From assembly GCA_965229785.1 (NCBI GenBank), contig CBDDJS010000001.1:7750001-7814000 (forward strand): 64,000 bases of DNA. Direction: 5' to 3'. Numbering within the stretch: position 1 is the stretch's first letter; every line of letters starts with the position of its first letter. This document shows positions 25,158 through 34,240 of this stretch, piece after piece. Below the pieces are notes generated by a model. That model saw nothing but the letters and a program-made list of their open reading frames with translations, was not told the DNA's origin and made no database searches. A program made the translations under genes and the position numbers. The stretch is from JAWPMT01 sp965229785. GTDB lineage: Bacteria > Bacteroidota > Bacteroidia > Cytophagales > Cyclobacteriaceae.

Positions 25158-25535
25158 TCATTCTATTACGACGTTCACCCGATTTACCCGGCCTTCTTTC
25201 AGTTTATCAGTTTTTGCACCTCGTCCGTCATTATTCAGATCACCTTTTCTTGCATCAATGTAATAGGAGCGGGGATTAAGTTTTTTGAATACTACTTGCC
25301 CTTTGTCGTTCGTTTTTTCACTGAGAATAGATTTCTTATCCTCGATATAATCATCCTCACTAAGAAATAACCGGACCGTCGCATTTTTCATCACGTTGCC
25401 TTCTCCGTTAATCACGGTCACCTTCAGTTTTGTAGGCAGAAACTTTTGGCCATTACTCGCTAATGGAGTCAGCATGATACAGGCTAAGATGATTAATTCT
25501 AAGAGTAGAACGTATTTGATTTTTGGGCTATTCAT
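25158..25535 (-). CDS. Secreted carboxypeptidase-regulatory-like beta-sandwich protein
   Basis: A 125-residue protein with an N-terminal signal sequence (VLLLELIILACIMLTPLASNGQ) followed by one beta-sandwich. The segments LKVTVINGEGNVMKNATVRLFLS and TNDKGQVVFKKLNPRSYYIDA are typical of carboxypeptidase D regulatory-like domains, which act as rigid, often binding, modules. It overlaps the end of the upstream gene by eight bases, so both are probably translated from one mRNA. It has no catalytic domain. Confidence 0.75.
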   Translation of the reverse strand: MNSPKIKYVLLLELIILACIMLTPLASNGQKFLPTKLKVTVINGEGNVMKNATVRLFLSEDDYIEDKKSILSEKTNDKGQVVFKKLNPRSYYIDARKGDLNNDGRGAKTDKLKEGRVNRVNVVIE

Positions 25536-26118
25536 GGATAGGATTCAATATAAATTCCGTTAATTCTTCGAATGATCGATGTGGCTTATACATTCTGTCT
25601 GTATAATAATTAGCCGTCACTTTCATGTACGAAGGTTTGGTTCCGATCACGAAATTCTCGATCAGAATGTTACCAAAATGTTGATCAACGGGTAGTTCTT
25701 CCGTAGCAACGGGTTTTAGGTAAATCTTTTCGATGGTTTCAACGAGGTTGTTTCGTTCCCGAACCATCACATCTCCATTGGCCTTTCGGTAGGGAAGATG
25801 CCGAAGGATGAGTTCAGCAAACCATTCGGTAAGAAATTGAAGTTCCTCCGTACCCATTTCTGACGAAAAACTTACGGCAAACCCATTGGATCCGGAAAAC
25901 TTCAAGAGGTGAGTTTGAGGATCTTGCTCTATGCCTTTGGCTTTTAATTGCAAAGAGGTAGCGACCAATTCCAGCAGTTCCTCTTTTCTGCCCTTTTTCC
26001 ACGCCCTGTATTTCTCGGAGAAGGCATCTGATCGTGTAAGTAGTTTGTGGACGAAAACCGGGTCTGGAGTTTCCGTTTTGCCAAACACTTTGGCGTATAT
26101 CTCATCAAAAAAAGCCAT
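25528..26118 (-). CDS. Conserved-looking cytosolic protein of unknown function
   Basis: A 196-residue soluble protein without signal peptide. It begins MAFFDEIYAKVFGKTETPDPVFVHKLLTRS-like helices, then mixed strands and helices; residues 93-112 (LQFLTEWFAELILRHLPYRK) form an amphipathic helix. I recognise no family. Its stop overlaps the next gene's start by eight bases, and it begins 17 bases after the end of the large T9SS cargo gene on the same strand, so it may be the distal part of that unit. Confidence 0.65.
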   Translation of the reverse strand: MAFFDEIYAKVFGKTETPDPVFVHKLLTRSDAFSEKYRAWKKGRKEELLELVATSLQLKAKGIEQDPQTHLLKFSGSNGFAVSFSSEMGTEELQFLTEWFAELILRHLPYRKANGDVMVRERNNLVETIEKIYLKPVATEELPVDQHFGNILIENFVIGTKPSYMKVTANYYTDRMYKPHRSFEELTEFILNPIHE

Positions 26119-26135
26119 CCGTATGATAACACCAA

Positions 26136-29100
26136 TTAGCGGATCAAAGTTACCGATCCATATTGTTCAATCCCGCCTAGTTCCGGTTCTTCGATACTAG
26201 TAAATTTGATCACATAGGCATAAGTGCCTTCGGGTAGCAATTTGCCTCTGAAAAAGCCATTCCAACGGAAATCAAAATCATTTGAATAGTACACGATTTC
26301 ACCCCATCGGGAGTAGATGAAGATCTCAAAATTGTCTACGAAATCATTTCGAAAGACGAAGAATTCATCATTTTGATCGTTATCATTTCCGGGACTAAAG
26401 GCATTAGGAGCACGAACGAAAGGTTGGCAATCAATGTCAACCGGATTTGAGGTAGCATCGCAACCTATGGAAGGATCGGTGATTCGTACCTGATATAGCC
26501 CTTCTTCCGATACGTTAATACTTCGTGTTTGACCTAATTCAGTTCTCTCCGGCCCGAAAAGCCATTGATAGGCAAAGGGCCCGGTGGAGGTGCTATCGAT
26601 AACAGCTGTGAGTGTTACTTCACCAAAACATAAGTCTCCTGTGACCTCAATTTCAACATTGGGTAATGGATTGATGTTGATCTGGATAGTTTCTGTTCTG
26701 GGACAAAGCTGATCGCCCGTAGCCGTCACGGTATAAACTCCTTCCAATTGAATGTCAACACTGGTTCCGGTACCTATCACATCACCGTCACTATTTTGCC
26801 AGAAGTAATTTGTGATACCATTTGTACCTGGGGTGATCTCCGCCTGATCTCTGTTTCCGCACAGTTCCTGTATCGGGTCAAATGTGAAGTTGGATTGCGG
26901 GAATTCTTCTCCCAATTGAACCGAATCGATCTGGATACATCCCAGACCGCCAATTTCTTCTATTTCAATAACATAAAGCCCGGTATCGAAATCCAACAGG
27001 TCCGGAAGTGGCAGCGCGACATCTGTAAGTGCCCGTACTTCTACGCCATCTTCATCACGTACCGTGATGTTCGCGCTCGTGGGAGCGGCGCCTGTTACCA
27101 GAAGTCCGATATCTCCTTCAGTACCACATCCAGGAATGGCGGTTGCTTCCAGGTCAAATTGTGCAATGTCTTCTACCTGAACCGGTTCATTGGTAACACA
27201 ACCAGTAACCGTATTGGTAATGTTGAGGGTGTATATGCCTGCATTCAAACCTGTAAGTGGGGCAGGGGTGCCTGGCCCATCAAAAGATTGATCAGCAATA
27301 CCAACCGGGCCGGTGAGGTTATAAACAAAACTGCCATTGGAGTCTATGGTGAAGTTGATTGAGCCATCATTGGCATCGCAGGAGGTAGGAGGCGATCCTA
27401 CAGCCCTGACTACCGGCGATTCAAAAATGGTAATTACAGTGGTATCACGAGCGATACATCCGGTGACTTCTTCTGTATATTCAAGGGCATACGTGTAAAC
27501 ACCCGGAACACTGGTGTCTATTTCCTGAAAGCGAGTCGTACTGGTAACGGTGGTATCTCCATCGAGGCTCCAGTTAAAGTTTCCTACAGCATTTTGTGAA
27601 TCCAGGTCGGGTGCATCATCATCCTGACAGAAAAACTGGTCTTCACCCAGGTCCACTGTGATAGCCGGACCTACGAATACCTGCAAGGTATCCGAAGAAC
27701 AACCGTCTGTGTTGATAATCGCTACGTCGATCGGACCGGGTTGGGTCACCGTAATACTTCTTGTGGTTTCTCCCGTAGACCAATAGTACATGAGATTGGG
27801 ATCATCCACTGGCCATGCTTCCAGGACCGCTTCATCGTCACAAATCGCTACGTTATCAGGTACCTGAGGAGATTCTGGTGTGGGGAAAACTTCTATGTCC
27901 TGGACAAAAGTAGAATCATATCCGCATCGGTTGAAGATTCTCAGGGTGATGGTGTGTGGCCCTGTGGTAGAGTAGGTCACTGATATGGTATCTCCTACGC
28001 CCGATTGCGGGCTGGCAAATTCATCGAATGTCCATTCGTATTCATCAATAGTGGAAGTTCCGGTTGCCGTAAGGTTGAGAGGCTGTCCAAAACAAGCAGA
28101 CTCCACGGTAAACCCGGGGGGCTGAAGTGGATCACTCACATTCTGAACAAAATTGGGTAGCCCCAATCGACTGGTTCTTCCCATCAGGTCAAATCCACTT
28201 TCCTGAAAGTTGGCCAGATCATCGTCTGCTGATGGAGAATTGATTGTGCCTGCAGACATGGCATTATCTATGGCCATGTAGATCACCCCATTAGGTCCAC
28301 GTTGTAAGGCTCCGTATCCGCTGCCCTGAGTATATCCATCAAATTTTGTGGCCTCTATGTCTGCAACTTCATCATCCGTATCCAGACTATCCAGATCATA
28401 TTGGATCAATTTAGAGGTTGAACCTGTAGCCGTCAGGTACATTTTATCCCCACCGCCTGAAAATTCCAGACCATACAATGGAGTACTTGCAGGTTCTTGC
28501 GTGTCAATATTCCGAGGGTTCGATAAGACACCCGTAGTATTGTCAAAGTCCAGAATGTCCACGGTATTGGCTCCGGGAATCATATTTGCCGCTCGCATAA
28601 TACCCGGTTGAAATCTTAGGTAACTGGTGGCACTTTGTTCATCAAGAAAATTCAAATACTCTCCCGACGGAGAGTGTACCGTAGCGGTAATTCCCGTTTC
28701 GTCCAGGAAATTGGCTTTGAAGTTATTGTTGCCAAATTCATGAGTCATCAACCAGCCGTTGGTGCCAAAATTCGACCCGGTTACACGTTCCGTATGATAG
28801 TCAAAGAGTCGTATGCCTTTTATCACCACGGATCCTCGTGCACTGTCGTCTTTGATATCTACAATGCTGACCAGTAATTCATTATCCAAGTCACCATACA
28901 CTTCCGTTGAAGTGAATATGTAGAACAATGTTTCATCGTCCGGGAAAGGTAAGATCATTGCGGATTGTGCTGCAGTGCTATCTCCACCAATACTATCGCC
29001 GTTGATCATGATCTGATGGTCTTTGTTCCATACAGTCTGCCCATTGGTATAGAATAAGAGGCTTCCATCCGAATCCGAAATTGTGGCACAGCCTTCTGGC

Positions 29101-30839
29101 GAATCCATGAGATTTTCATCGGCCAGCGCCGTAGGTGGGTTCGTATTGAAGTCGATACCCGCCATCTCTCCGAAATACCATTGGTTGGCCAGCTGCCTTT
29201 GAATCCCATATTCAGTAACAGTAATGGCATCATAGGTTGTACATCCATTGGGAAGCGTGACTTCCACCCAGTATGTTCCCGTGGTGTCTACCTCAATTGT
29301 AGGGGTCGTTTCTCCGGTACTCCAGACAATTTGCCCCGCAGGAAGGTCCATTCCGCTTGGTGTCGGAAGTGTAAGAATTTCGTCGATACATATCGTAGTG
29401 TCCTGTCCAACCATGGCTTCTTCCATGTTGGGAAGCACTTCGACAAACTGTGTGGCTATAGAAAATCGCCCATTTAATTCCACCACCAGTGTGACGGGAT
29501 AACCTCCCGGCGCATCATAAGTATGTACAGGAGCAGGATTGTTAGAACCTGAGCCATCTCCGAAATCCCAAAAATAGTTGTGAGGTACCGGGTCCACCAT
29601 AGGGTAGAATTTGGTCGTTAAGTTCTCACATGCGTCAAATTGTGTAAAAGCAACGGAGTTGAATCCGGGAAAAAACGGAGGAGAAAACGCAGGGAATTGA
29701 CGACCCTGAAAATCGGGTTCCAGGACAATGTTTTCATAGACTACTGAATCGGCTACACTGTCTGCGCGTGTGAACCTGCCCAGGTTGTAAGGTGAGCCTT
29801 GTGCTTCCTGATACAGGTGCATGATGTGATCGTCCAGTCCACGCTTTAGGCCATAACTTCTGAAGATCGGATCAGCAAACATGGGCGAAAGGACCAATGA
29901 GTCAAAGTCATACTGGTAAATGTTGGCATCCAGAGCAGCACTACCAAATCTGGAAAAATAAAGCTTTCGACCGCTGCGAGACCATTCCACATCGTAAATT
30001 GATTCACCTTGTCCATCATCAAAGCCCGTTCTTAGAATTTGCTGATTAAAGCTCAATTCACCTGTTGCTATGTCGAAATCAAGGATCGCCACATTTCTGT
30101 TGGGTGTTTTTGGCGCAATGGCCAACCAGGCTGAATCAGCATTATATGCCAACTGGGCCACTTCTACATCAGGATATGCAGGAGAGGTAATGTTGAAGAC
30201 CTGTGTACTGTCAATACCTGTACCATTGATCGCAGTAACCCGGAAATCAAAAGTGGTTCGGTCTTGAGTGATGAGCCAGTATTCATTTCCATTGTTACCA
30301 GCTTCCAGGATAATCATTCCCTCCGAAGGAGAGGTAAGACCTGTGGGTTGATTTACGGAAGTAATGGCTCCAAAAGGGAACCGGCCATCGGTTGAGTTCC
30401 CCTGAATCGAAGCGTCAATTTCTGTAAACTGGATTTCGTCTGGACCTCCGGCACCTGGATTGGTGAAAATATAATAAAGATCAGGGCCAGAAGGATTGGG
30501 AACTACCACGGCAGGTTGATTCAATGCCGAATCACCATTTAGGGCGCTATAACCTGCTACCAGTTGATGAGATTGATCAAATACCTGAACACCATCTGTG
30601 TAGAACAGGAGGTTGCCATTGAATTGGTCACTGATGACCGCAGAACCTCCCATTCCGAAAGGTGCCACCTGTCTTTCTTCGGGATGTACCTCACGACCGT
30701 TTTTGTCGAAAATGAAGTTATCGGTCGTATTTCCGAAAAAATACTGTGTGTCCAGTATGCGTTGACTCCATCCCATTTCAGGGACTGCCAGGATTAAACT
30801 CGCTAGTAAAAGGACCTTTGTCCACCTGTTACATCTCAT
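26136..30839 (-). CDS. Large T9SS cargo protein with PKD/Ig-like repeats and gliding-type C-terminal domain
   Basis: About 1567 residues after the chosen start. A signal peptide (RWTKVLLLASLILAVPEMGWSQ) is followed by two beta-propeller-like parts beginning with the YFFGNTTDNFIFD and WYFGEMAGIDFNT segments, PKD domains (YFWDFGDGSGSNNPAPVHTY; EYEWTFDEFASPQS), several Ig-like repeats, and a terminal type B sorting domain (APNAFSPGNDNDQNDEF, IYSRWGEIVYYS, LLPEGTYAYVIKF). Such proteins cross the outer membrane through T9SS and act in adhesion or gliding. The divergent PorP/SprF gene is the partner expected for type B cargo. Two upstream ATG codons in frame (30860, 30881) are possible, but this one gives the best signal peptide. 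Confidence 0.9.
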   Translation of the reverse strand: MRCNRWTKVLLLASLILAVPEMGWSQRILDTQYFFGNTTDNFIFDKNGREVHPEERQVAPFGMGGSAVISDQFNGNLLFYTDGVQVFDQSHQLVAGYSALNGDSALNQPAVVVPNPSGPDLYYIFTNPGAGGPDEIQFTEIDASIQGNSTDGRFPFGAITSVNQPTGLTSPSEGMIILEAGNNGNEYWLITQDRTTFDFRVTAINGTGIDSTQVFNITSPAYPDVEVAQLAYNADSAWLAIAPKTPNRNVAILDFDIATGELSFNQQILRTGFDDGQGESIYDVEWSRSGRKLYFSRFGSAALDANIYQYDFDSLVLSPMFADPIFRSYGLKRGLDDHIMHLYQEAQGSPYNLGRFTRADSVADSVVYENIVLEPDFQGRQFPAFSPPFFPGFNSVAFTQFDACENLTTKFYPMVDPVPHNYFWDFGDGSGSNNPAPVHTYDAPGGYPVTLVVELNGRFSIATQFVEVLPNMEEAMVGQDTTICIDEILTLPTPSGMDLPAGQIVWSTGETTPTIEVDTTGTYWVEVTLPNGCTTYDAITVTEYGIQRQLANQWYFGEMAGIDFNTNPPTALADENLMDSPEGCATISDSDGSLLFYTNGQTVWNKDHQIMINGDSIGGDSTAAQSAMILPFPDDETLFYIFTSTEVYGDLDNELLVSIVDIKDDSARGSVVIKGIRLFDYHTERVTGSNFGTNGWLMTHEFGNNNFKANFLDETGITATVHSPSGEYLNFLDEQSATSYLRFQPGIMRAANMIPGANTVDILDFDNTTGVLSNPRNIDTQEPASTPLYGLEFSGGGDKMYLTATGSTSKLIQYDLDSLDTDDEVADIEATKFDGYTQGSGYGALQRGPNGVIYMAIDNAMSAGTINSPSADDDLANFQESGFDLMGRTSRLGLPNFVQNVSDPLQPPGFTVESACFGQPLNLTATGTSTIDEYEWTFDEFASPQSGVGDTISVTYSTTGPHTITLRIFNRCGYDSTFVQDIEVFPTPESPQVPDNVAICDDEAVLEAWPVDDPNLMYYWSTGETTRSITVTQPGPIDVAIINTDGCSSDTLQVFVGPAITVDLGEDQFFCQDDDAPDLDSQNAVGNFNWSLDGDTTVTSTTRFQEIDTSVPGVYTYALEYTEEVTGCIARDTTVITIFESPVVRAVGSPPTSCDANDGSINFTIDSNGSFVYNLTGPVGIADQSFDGPGTPAPLTGLNAGIYTLNITNTVTGCVTNEPVQVEDIAQFDLEATAIPGCGTEGDIGLLVTGAAPTSANITVRDEDGVEVRALTDVALPLPDLLDFDTGLYVIEIEEIGGLGCIQIDSVQLGEEFPQSNFTFDPIQELCGNRDQAEITPGTNGITNYFWQNSDGDVIGTGTSVDIQLEGVYTVTATGDQLCPRTETIQININPLPNVEIEVTGDLCFGEVTLTAVIDSTSTGPFAYQWLFGPERTELGQTRSINVSEEGLYQVRITDPSIGCDATSNPVDIDCQPFVRAPNAFSPGNDNDQNDEFFVFRNDFVDNFEIFIYSRWGEIVYYSNDFDFRWNGFFRGKLLPEGTYAYVIKFTSIEEPELGGIEQYGSVTLIR

Positions 30840-31153
30840 GCGCTGAATCTGCGAAATCATTGATTGGTAAATGTAGATCATTCAAAAAACAACCTTTTTC
30901 CTAATACCCATTAAAAAGAAGTTTCCCTAAATTTTTATTTATTGTCTTCTGCTTTATACAAGCAACTAAAATACTAACGGCAGGAATGACGTTACATTAC
31001 ACAAACCATCGAAACTATGGATTATAAGGTTGTGATTGTCGCCTTTGGTCAAAAATCAGGTAAAAACTCCATATGGGTATCTTAAAGTCATACTGTTTTG
31101 CGTTTGTGTCTTTCAATAAAATCATCAATGTTTGCCATCAAGATCACAGGTGA

Positions 31154-32191
31154 ATGAGTAGAATACTGATTGTTTTAACAGGTTTCATGTTTTTTGGACT
31201 CCTAGCAGAGGTCCAGGCGCAGGATCCGCAGTATTCACAATACTATGCGGCGCCACTCAATCTTAATCCCGGATTGACCGGAATCAATCAAAAAGGACGG
31301 GTTGGTTTGAATTACCGCAATCAGTGGCCATCCATTGATGCGACTTTCGAGAGTTATTCTTTTTACATCGATTACAACTGGGAGGATTATTACAGCAGCC
31401 TGGGCCTGATCGTCAATACCGATCGGGAAGGTATTGCGGGGTTGAGGTCCACAATGATTGGGCTGCAGTACGCCTATCAGTTGAATTTGAACTATAAATG
31501 GACGTTCCGTCCTGCAGTACAGCTGGCCTACTATCAGAGAGATATCAATTTTGACCGGTTGACCTTCGGAGATCAGTTCGATGCTACGGGTCAAGTGGTC
31601 CTGGCCAATACAAATGAACAGTTCAATACAGGATTGAATGCTAATTTTTTCGACATTTCATTCGGAGGAATTTTATTCAATGACCGGATTTGGGGAGGTT
31701 TTTCCATTTACCATGTAACCGAACCTAATCAGGCATTGGCTGGAGGAGATTCCCCTTTGTATCAAAGAAGATCATTTCACGGGGGGATCAAAATTCCATT
31801 TCACGATATTTCCAAGCGTGCTCAAAACAAGCCGTTGAAAGAAAGAAGTTTAACACCAACATTCAATTATCGCTCGCAAAGCGAGTTCGATCAACTGGAC
31901 CTGGGGGTCTATTTCACACTTGAGCCGCTCTTACTTGGCGTTTGGTATCGTGGTATTCCTGTGAAATCGCTGGAAGGTATCCCTAATAATGAGTCGGTAA
32001 TTTTTATGACCGGACTGACCACAAACAATTTTTCGATCGGCTATAGTTTTGATTTTACCGTTTCGGATCTGGGTATCAATAGTGGTGGAGCACATGAAAT
32101 TTCATTGACCTATACCTTCAGTCTCGATCCTCCGGGGAAACCCCCAAAATCTGTCAGAGAGGTGAAATGCCCTGTTCCTTTCTCATTCTGA
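31154..32191 (+). CDS. PorP/SprF family T9SS outer-membrane protein
   Basis: A 345-residue outer-membrane beta-barrel with a signal peptide ending at VQAQ. The family opening DPQYSQYYAAPLNLNPGLTGI is unmistakable, and the rest alternates short strands to a C-terminal aromatic end. PorP/SprF proteins cooperate with proteins carrying the gliding-type C-terminal domain, helping their secretion or surface attachment. It is divergent from such a cargo gene (315 bases between starts), so the two are likely a matched pair. Confidence 0.93.
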   Translation: MSRILIVLTGFMFFGLLAEVQAQDPQYSQYYAAPLNLNPGLTGINQKGRVGLNYRNQWPSIDATFESYSFYIDYNWEDYYSSLGLIVNTDREGIAGLRSTMIGLQYAYQLNLNYKWTFRPAVQLAYYQRDINFDRLTFGDQFDATGQVVLANTNEQFNTGLNANFFDISFGGILFNDRIWGGFSIYHVTEPNQALAGGDSPLYQRRSFHGGIKIPFHDISKRAQNKPLKERSLTPTFNYRSQSEFDQLDLGVYFTLEPLLLGVWYRGIPVKSLEGIPNNESVIFMTGLTTNNFSIGYSFDFTVSDLGINSGGAHEISLTYTFSLDPPGKPPKSVREVKCPVPFSF

Positions 32192-32379
32192 TCCTAAAAT
32201 TTTCACTTAATCCAGTGCAATAAGCGCGAATACGCTGAATTTTCCAGGGGATACTTCTTTTTAATTTCTTTTTCCCGAATAACGTAAACTTTTAACGGTT
32301 TTATTGGTTTTCACGCATGTGTTTAATAACTTCACTTAAGTGAGTGAGGTTCTTGCAAACTTTTAAAGAGATAGATCGG

Positions 32380-32516
32380 CTTTCAGAGAAAGTGGACAAC
32401 TAATAACCTAAGCTGCCTCAAGAAATTACTCGGTATATGCCCGAGTGGTGCATTTATCTATTGGTTGTGAGAGAAGGAGACCTTCGGGCCTGGGCTTCAA
32501 GCCACTCCTTCTTTTT
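32380..32516 (+). ncRNA. Possible small structured RNA ending in a terminator
   Basis: Four helices can form in order: CTTTC-AGA-GAAAG (32380-32392); CAACTAATA (32397-32405) with TATTGGTTG (32459-32467, one G-U pair), enclosing the hairpin CTCGG/CCGAG (32429-32445); and AGAAGGAG/CTCCTTCT (32472-32511) followed by T6, a normal terminator. I could not match it to 6S, SRP, tmRNA or RNase P. It could also be the 3' end of the preceding mRNA. Confidence 0.35.
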
Positions 32517-32792
32517 TGTTTGACAAAAACCTTCCCTGGTAATAACGGAGGACCAATCGGTAAATCTGGGGAGGATATAAATTCTGCATTGATCCAAAGT
32601 GATTGAGTTAATCAGTTATTCCGTTTTCTGCTTTTGAAATTGTAATTTCATGGTTCTGTTGAACCTCTATGTACGGATTACTATATCGGGGTAAAATAAT
32701 AACCTTGGATCAAGACTAAAACCTGTGGAGTAATTGTATAAAATGTAGTTTTCGATTTGGGTCGGTCCGGCAAGGGAACCGCTAGATTTTTG

Positions 32793-32835
32793 CCCCACTT
32801 TTCATCGCCGCGCGGCGTACCGTGGAAAAGTCGGG
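32793..32835. repeat. GC-rich palindromic hairpin
   Basis: ACTTTTC (32797-32803) pairs with GAAAAGT (32825-32831), extended by CCC/GGG across one mismatch. Inside is the perfect 12-base palindrome CGCCGCGCGGCG (32806-32817). It stands out from its AT-rich surroundings and looks like a REP-type element or remnant. Confidence 0.5.
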
Positions 32836-33131
32836 AGGAAAGGCGAAGCTTATTGCCTTGATAGTCCGTTAGAAGATCATCCAAGTGACAAGACTCAATA
32901 TTAGATCTTGAAAATTGCATTCAGTTAAGGAGCTCCCCAGAAAAATTACTTGATCCGCAATCTTACTGAGGACCATCAATAAAATACGCTATTTGTCAAT
33001 TGTGCCAGGTGTTGAATGCAATCCATAATCAGCTTCAAAATCGCTCACCAGTGCAGAAATCAATCTCTGTTGACATAGGTAACTTAATAACTCATTAACT
33101 TAATTAACTCTGGATCATTGGCATCATATCA

Positions 33132-34172
33132 TTACTCTACAGAATTTCCAATTGATCCTAAATCCGACACGCATCTGAAGCCTGTATGGTTCAAGCCCGA
33201 ATCCATGCTGGTGCCCATCCTTCTGGTAGTTCGGTAACCCGAACAATAGCTGTCATTGCACAAGAAACTCCCGCCGCGTGCCACATGCTTGGAGGTGCCG
33301 GGCTCAGAAGGATCATTGAACCTTGAAGAGCCCCTAGGGTTGATGTTTACTTTTTGCTGAGCCAATTGAGAGAACCAGGAAACATCGTATTTATCGGCAC
33401 AGAGTTCCCATACATTGCCAGCCATATCATATAGACCATAACCATTTGGAGGGAAGGACTTTACAGGAGCAGTACTACCAAAACCATCCAGTTTCCGATC
33501 CTGATAAGGGAATGCCCCTTGCCAGAAATTAGCTTTATCGCTGGCCATTTCAACTGGTTCGTTACCCCATGGATATTTAGCATCTTCCGTACCACCCATC
33601 GCTGCCCATTCCCACTCCGCTTCCGTAGGCAGACGTTTCCCAACCCATTGAGCATAGGCCTGGGCATCTTCATAGGCAATATGCACCACTGGATGATCCA
33701 TTCGGCCGGAAATATCACTGTTCGGCCCTTCCGGATGCTGCCAATTAGCACCAATGGTCCACCGCCACCACTGGGTATAATCATTGAGATTCACTGCACT
33801 TTGAGTTGCCTGAAACACCAAAGAACCTGCTTTTAATAAAGAATCATGAGGCTTTTCCACGCCAGGAGGGAGCTGTTTCCTGATTTCTTCCCAATCGACA
33901 TCTCTTTCCGCTACCGTTTTGTAGGCAGTGGCCTCTACAAATGCCTTATACTGACGATTGGTCACTTCTGATATGTCCATGTAAAAGGCGGACACCTGAA
34001 CAGAATGGGCAGGCAATTCATTCCAATAAGCATCTTCGGTTTTACCACCCATCATAAATTTCCCTTCAGGGATCAGTACCATGCCTTCAGGTGCCGGCTT
34101 TAAAGAAGGTTCTTTCGACGTACAACCGATCAATCCGACTAACAGATAAAACAGATATTGAGTATGCTTCAT
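33132..34172 (-). CDS. Formylglycine-generating-enzyme (SUMF1) family lipoprotein
   Basis: A 346-residue protein with a lipobox (LIGC), so it is exported and lipid-anchored. The FGE-sulfatase fold is complete: PEGMVLIPEGKFMMGG, EVTNRQYKAFVEAT, HPVVHIAYEDAQAYAQWVGKRLPTEAEWEWAA, MAGNVWELCAD and the end GFRCV. Both catalytic cysteines of true formylglycine-generating enzymes are present with the right spacing, Cys305 and Cys310 (FLCNDSYCSGYR). It could therefore oxidise a sulfatase Cys to formylglycine in the periplasm, although no sulfatase is in the window and non-catalytic relatives such as GldK/GldJ exist. ATG at 34172 preferred over an in-frame TTG. Confidence 0.85.
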   Translation of the reverse strand: MKHTQYLFYLLVGLIGCTSKEPSLKPAPEGMVLIPEGKFMMGGKTEDAYWNELPAHSVQVSAFYMDISEVTNRQYKAFVEATAYKTVAERDVDWEEIRKQLPPGVEKPHDSLLKAGSLVFQATQSAVNLNDYTQWWRWTIGANWQHPEGPNSDISGRMDHPVVHIAYEDAQAYAQWVGKRLPTEAEWEWAAMGGTEDAKYPWGNEPVEMASDKANFWQGAFPYQDRKLDGFGSTAPVKSFPPNGYGLYDMAGNVWELCADKYDVSWFSQLAQQKVNINPRGSSRFNDPSEPGTSKHVARGGSFLCNDSYCSGYRTTRRMGTSMDSGLNHTGFRCVSDLGSIGNSVE

Positions 34173-34240
34173 TGGTGACAATAGTACATGAAATGCTTTG
34201 ATATCACCTAATATTTTGAATTACACTTTACTTTAGGCTT

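Larger units (their letters stand above)
32192..33131. other. 940-base intergenic region
   Basis: No convincing protein gene. The first half holds a possible structured RNA (32380-32516). The second half holds a GC-rich hairpin (32793-32835) and, near 33070-33115, an AT-rich stretch with repeated AACTTAAT-like words. A 79-codon minus-strand frame at 32681-32920 was judged spurious. Confidence 0.5.

Noticed and set aside
26748..27362. 204-codon plus-strand frame opposite the large T9SS cargo gene
   Set aside because: It is antisense to a clear domain-rich coding region and its product resembles no protein family.
32681..32920. 79-codon minus-strand open frame
   Set aside because: It runs through a palindromic GC-rich hairpin and its product is Arg/Lys/Pro-rich with no recognisable domain.
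32192..33131. 6S, SRP, tmRNA or tRNA gene in the long gap
   Set aside because: The long closing helix of 6S and the conserved loops of the others are missing; no cloverleaf could be found.
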